In this document: in pieces, positions 63,951-64,000 of the stretch
Layout: the number at the start of each line of letters is the position of its first letter
How positions within the stretch are numbered: the stretch's first letter is position 1
Assembly: GCA_905221615.1 (NCBI GenBank)
Contig: CAJNDT010000587.1
Location: 62,001 to 126,000 of the forward strand
Length of the DNA: 64,000 bases
Direction of reading: 5' to 3'
DNA from: Symbiodinium sp. CCMP2592
Lineage: Eukaryota; Sar; Dinophyceae; Suessiales; Symbiodiniaceae
Program-made: the position numbers and the translations under genes
The notes under the pieces: generated by a model
What the model was told of the DNA's origin: nothing
Seen by the model: the letters and a program-made list of their open reading frames with translations, nothing else
Databases searched by the model: none

Positions 63951-64000
63951 CAACTCTTAAGAAAACACAGTCCAACTGCAAAACTCGGTACGTACAGTAA

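Noticed and set aside
1-64000. CRISPR array, tRNA, rRNA, bacterial operon or phage
   Set aside because: No regularly spaced repeats with unique spacers, no cloverleaf or rRNA core sequence recognised, and no long bacterial-type ORFs.

Overview
The window looks like nuclear DNA of a dinoflagellate, probably a Symbiodiniaceae-type alga. That is inference from four things seen: degenerate telomere-type repeats (TTTAGGG/CCCTAAA) everywhere, no long ORF on either strand, many very short GC3-rich exon-like islands, and intron ends that fit dinoflagellate habits (GT, GC or GA donors, AG/AGG acceptors). There is no bacterial gene, operon, tRNA, rRNA or CRISPR array.

Read as spliced exons, the minus strand carries most of one very large intron-rich gene whose 5' end lies beyond base 64000. 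In transcription order (high to low coordinate) the islands give PA14-like and IPT/TIG-like pieces (about 63.9 to 41 kb), the lead-in to a G8 domain (40.1 kb), the G8 domain split over many exons (38.7, 37.2, 35.1, 34.8, 33.9, 31.8 kb), then the parallel beta-helix region (28.4, 27.6, 25.6, 23.7, 22.9, 21.2, 17.7, 16.8, 16.0 kb), a D-x-DG-x-LTG motif (9.2 kb) and a possible membrane helix (8.7 kb). The order matches the fibrocystin-L/PKHD1L1 family. Islands below 8.6 kb may be its tail or the next gene. Exons are about 30-120 bp and introns about 0.1-2 kb.

The introns are filled with short non-autonomous inverted-repeat elements (MITEs). I separate about 18 families, named A to W here, many with 2 to 10 copies and many with TA or 4-bp target duplications. 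Some are nested (M in A, D in A, K in J). Several sit exactly at exon edges and behave like introners: family E elements begin with a CCCA^GAGA-type junction where an exon stops, and a C element plus a short D element split one coding stretch at 58.4-58.7 kb.

A second recurrent structure is more unusual. Blocks made of telomere-like repeat plus a related unit (CCCTTATAGA, CCCTTTAAAGG) lie inside MITEs or next to exons and are flanked by direct copies of the neighbouring sequence, including MITE ends and splice sites. At least 12 MITE or intron loci and 4 exon-edge loci show this. It suggests telomerase-like or template-switching insertion at breaks that also moves or duplicates splice sites.

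Other contents: a 955-bp Mutator-like element with a 9-bp target duplication and a palindromic tandem core (39.0-39.9 kb), a copia-type reverse transcriptase fragment (58.7-59.0 kb), a 135-bp tandem duplication (19.5 kb), minisatellites and many AT, CA and CTA microsatellites. All exon limits were read by eye from frame, codon bias and splice motifs; no alignment or transcript data were available.
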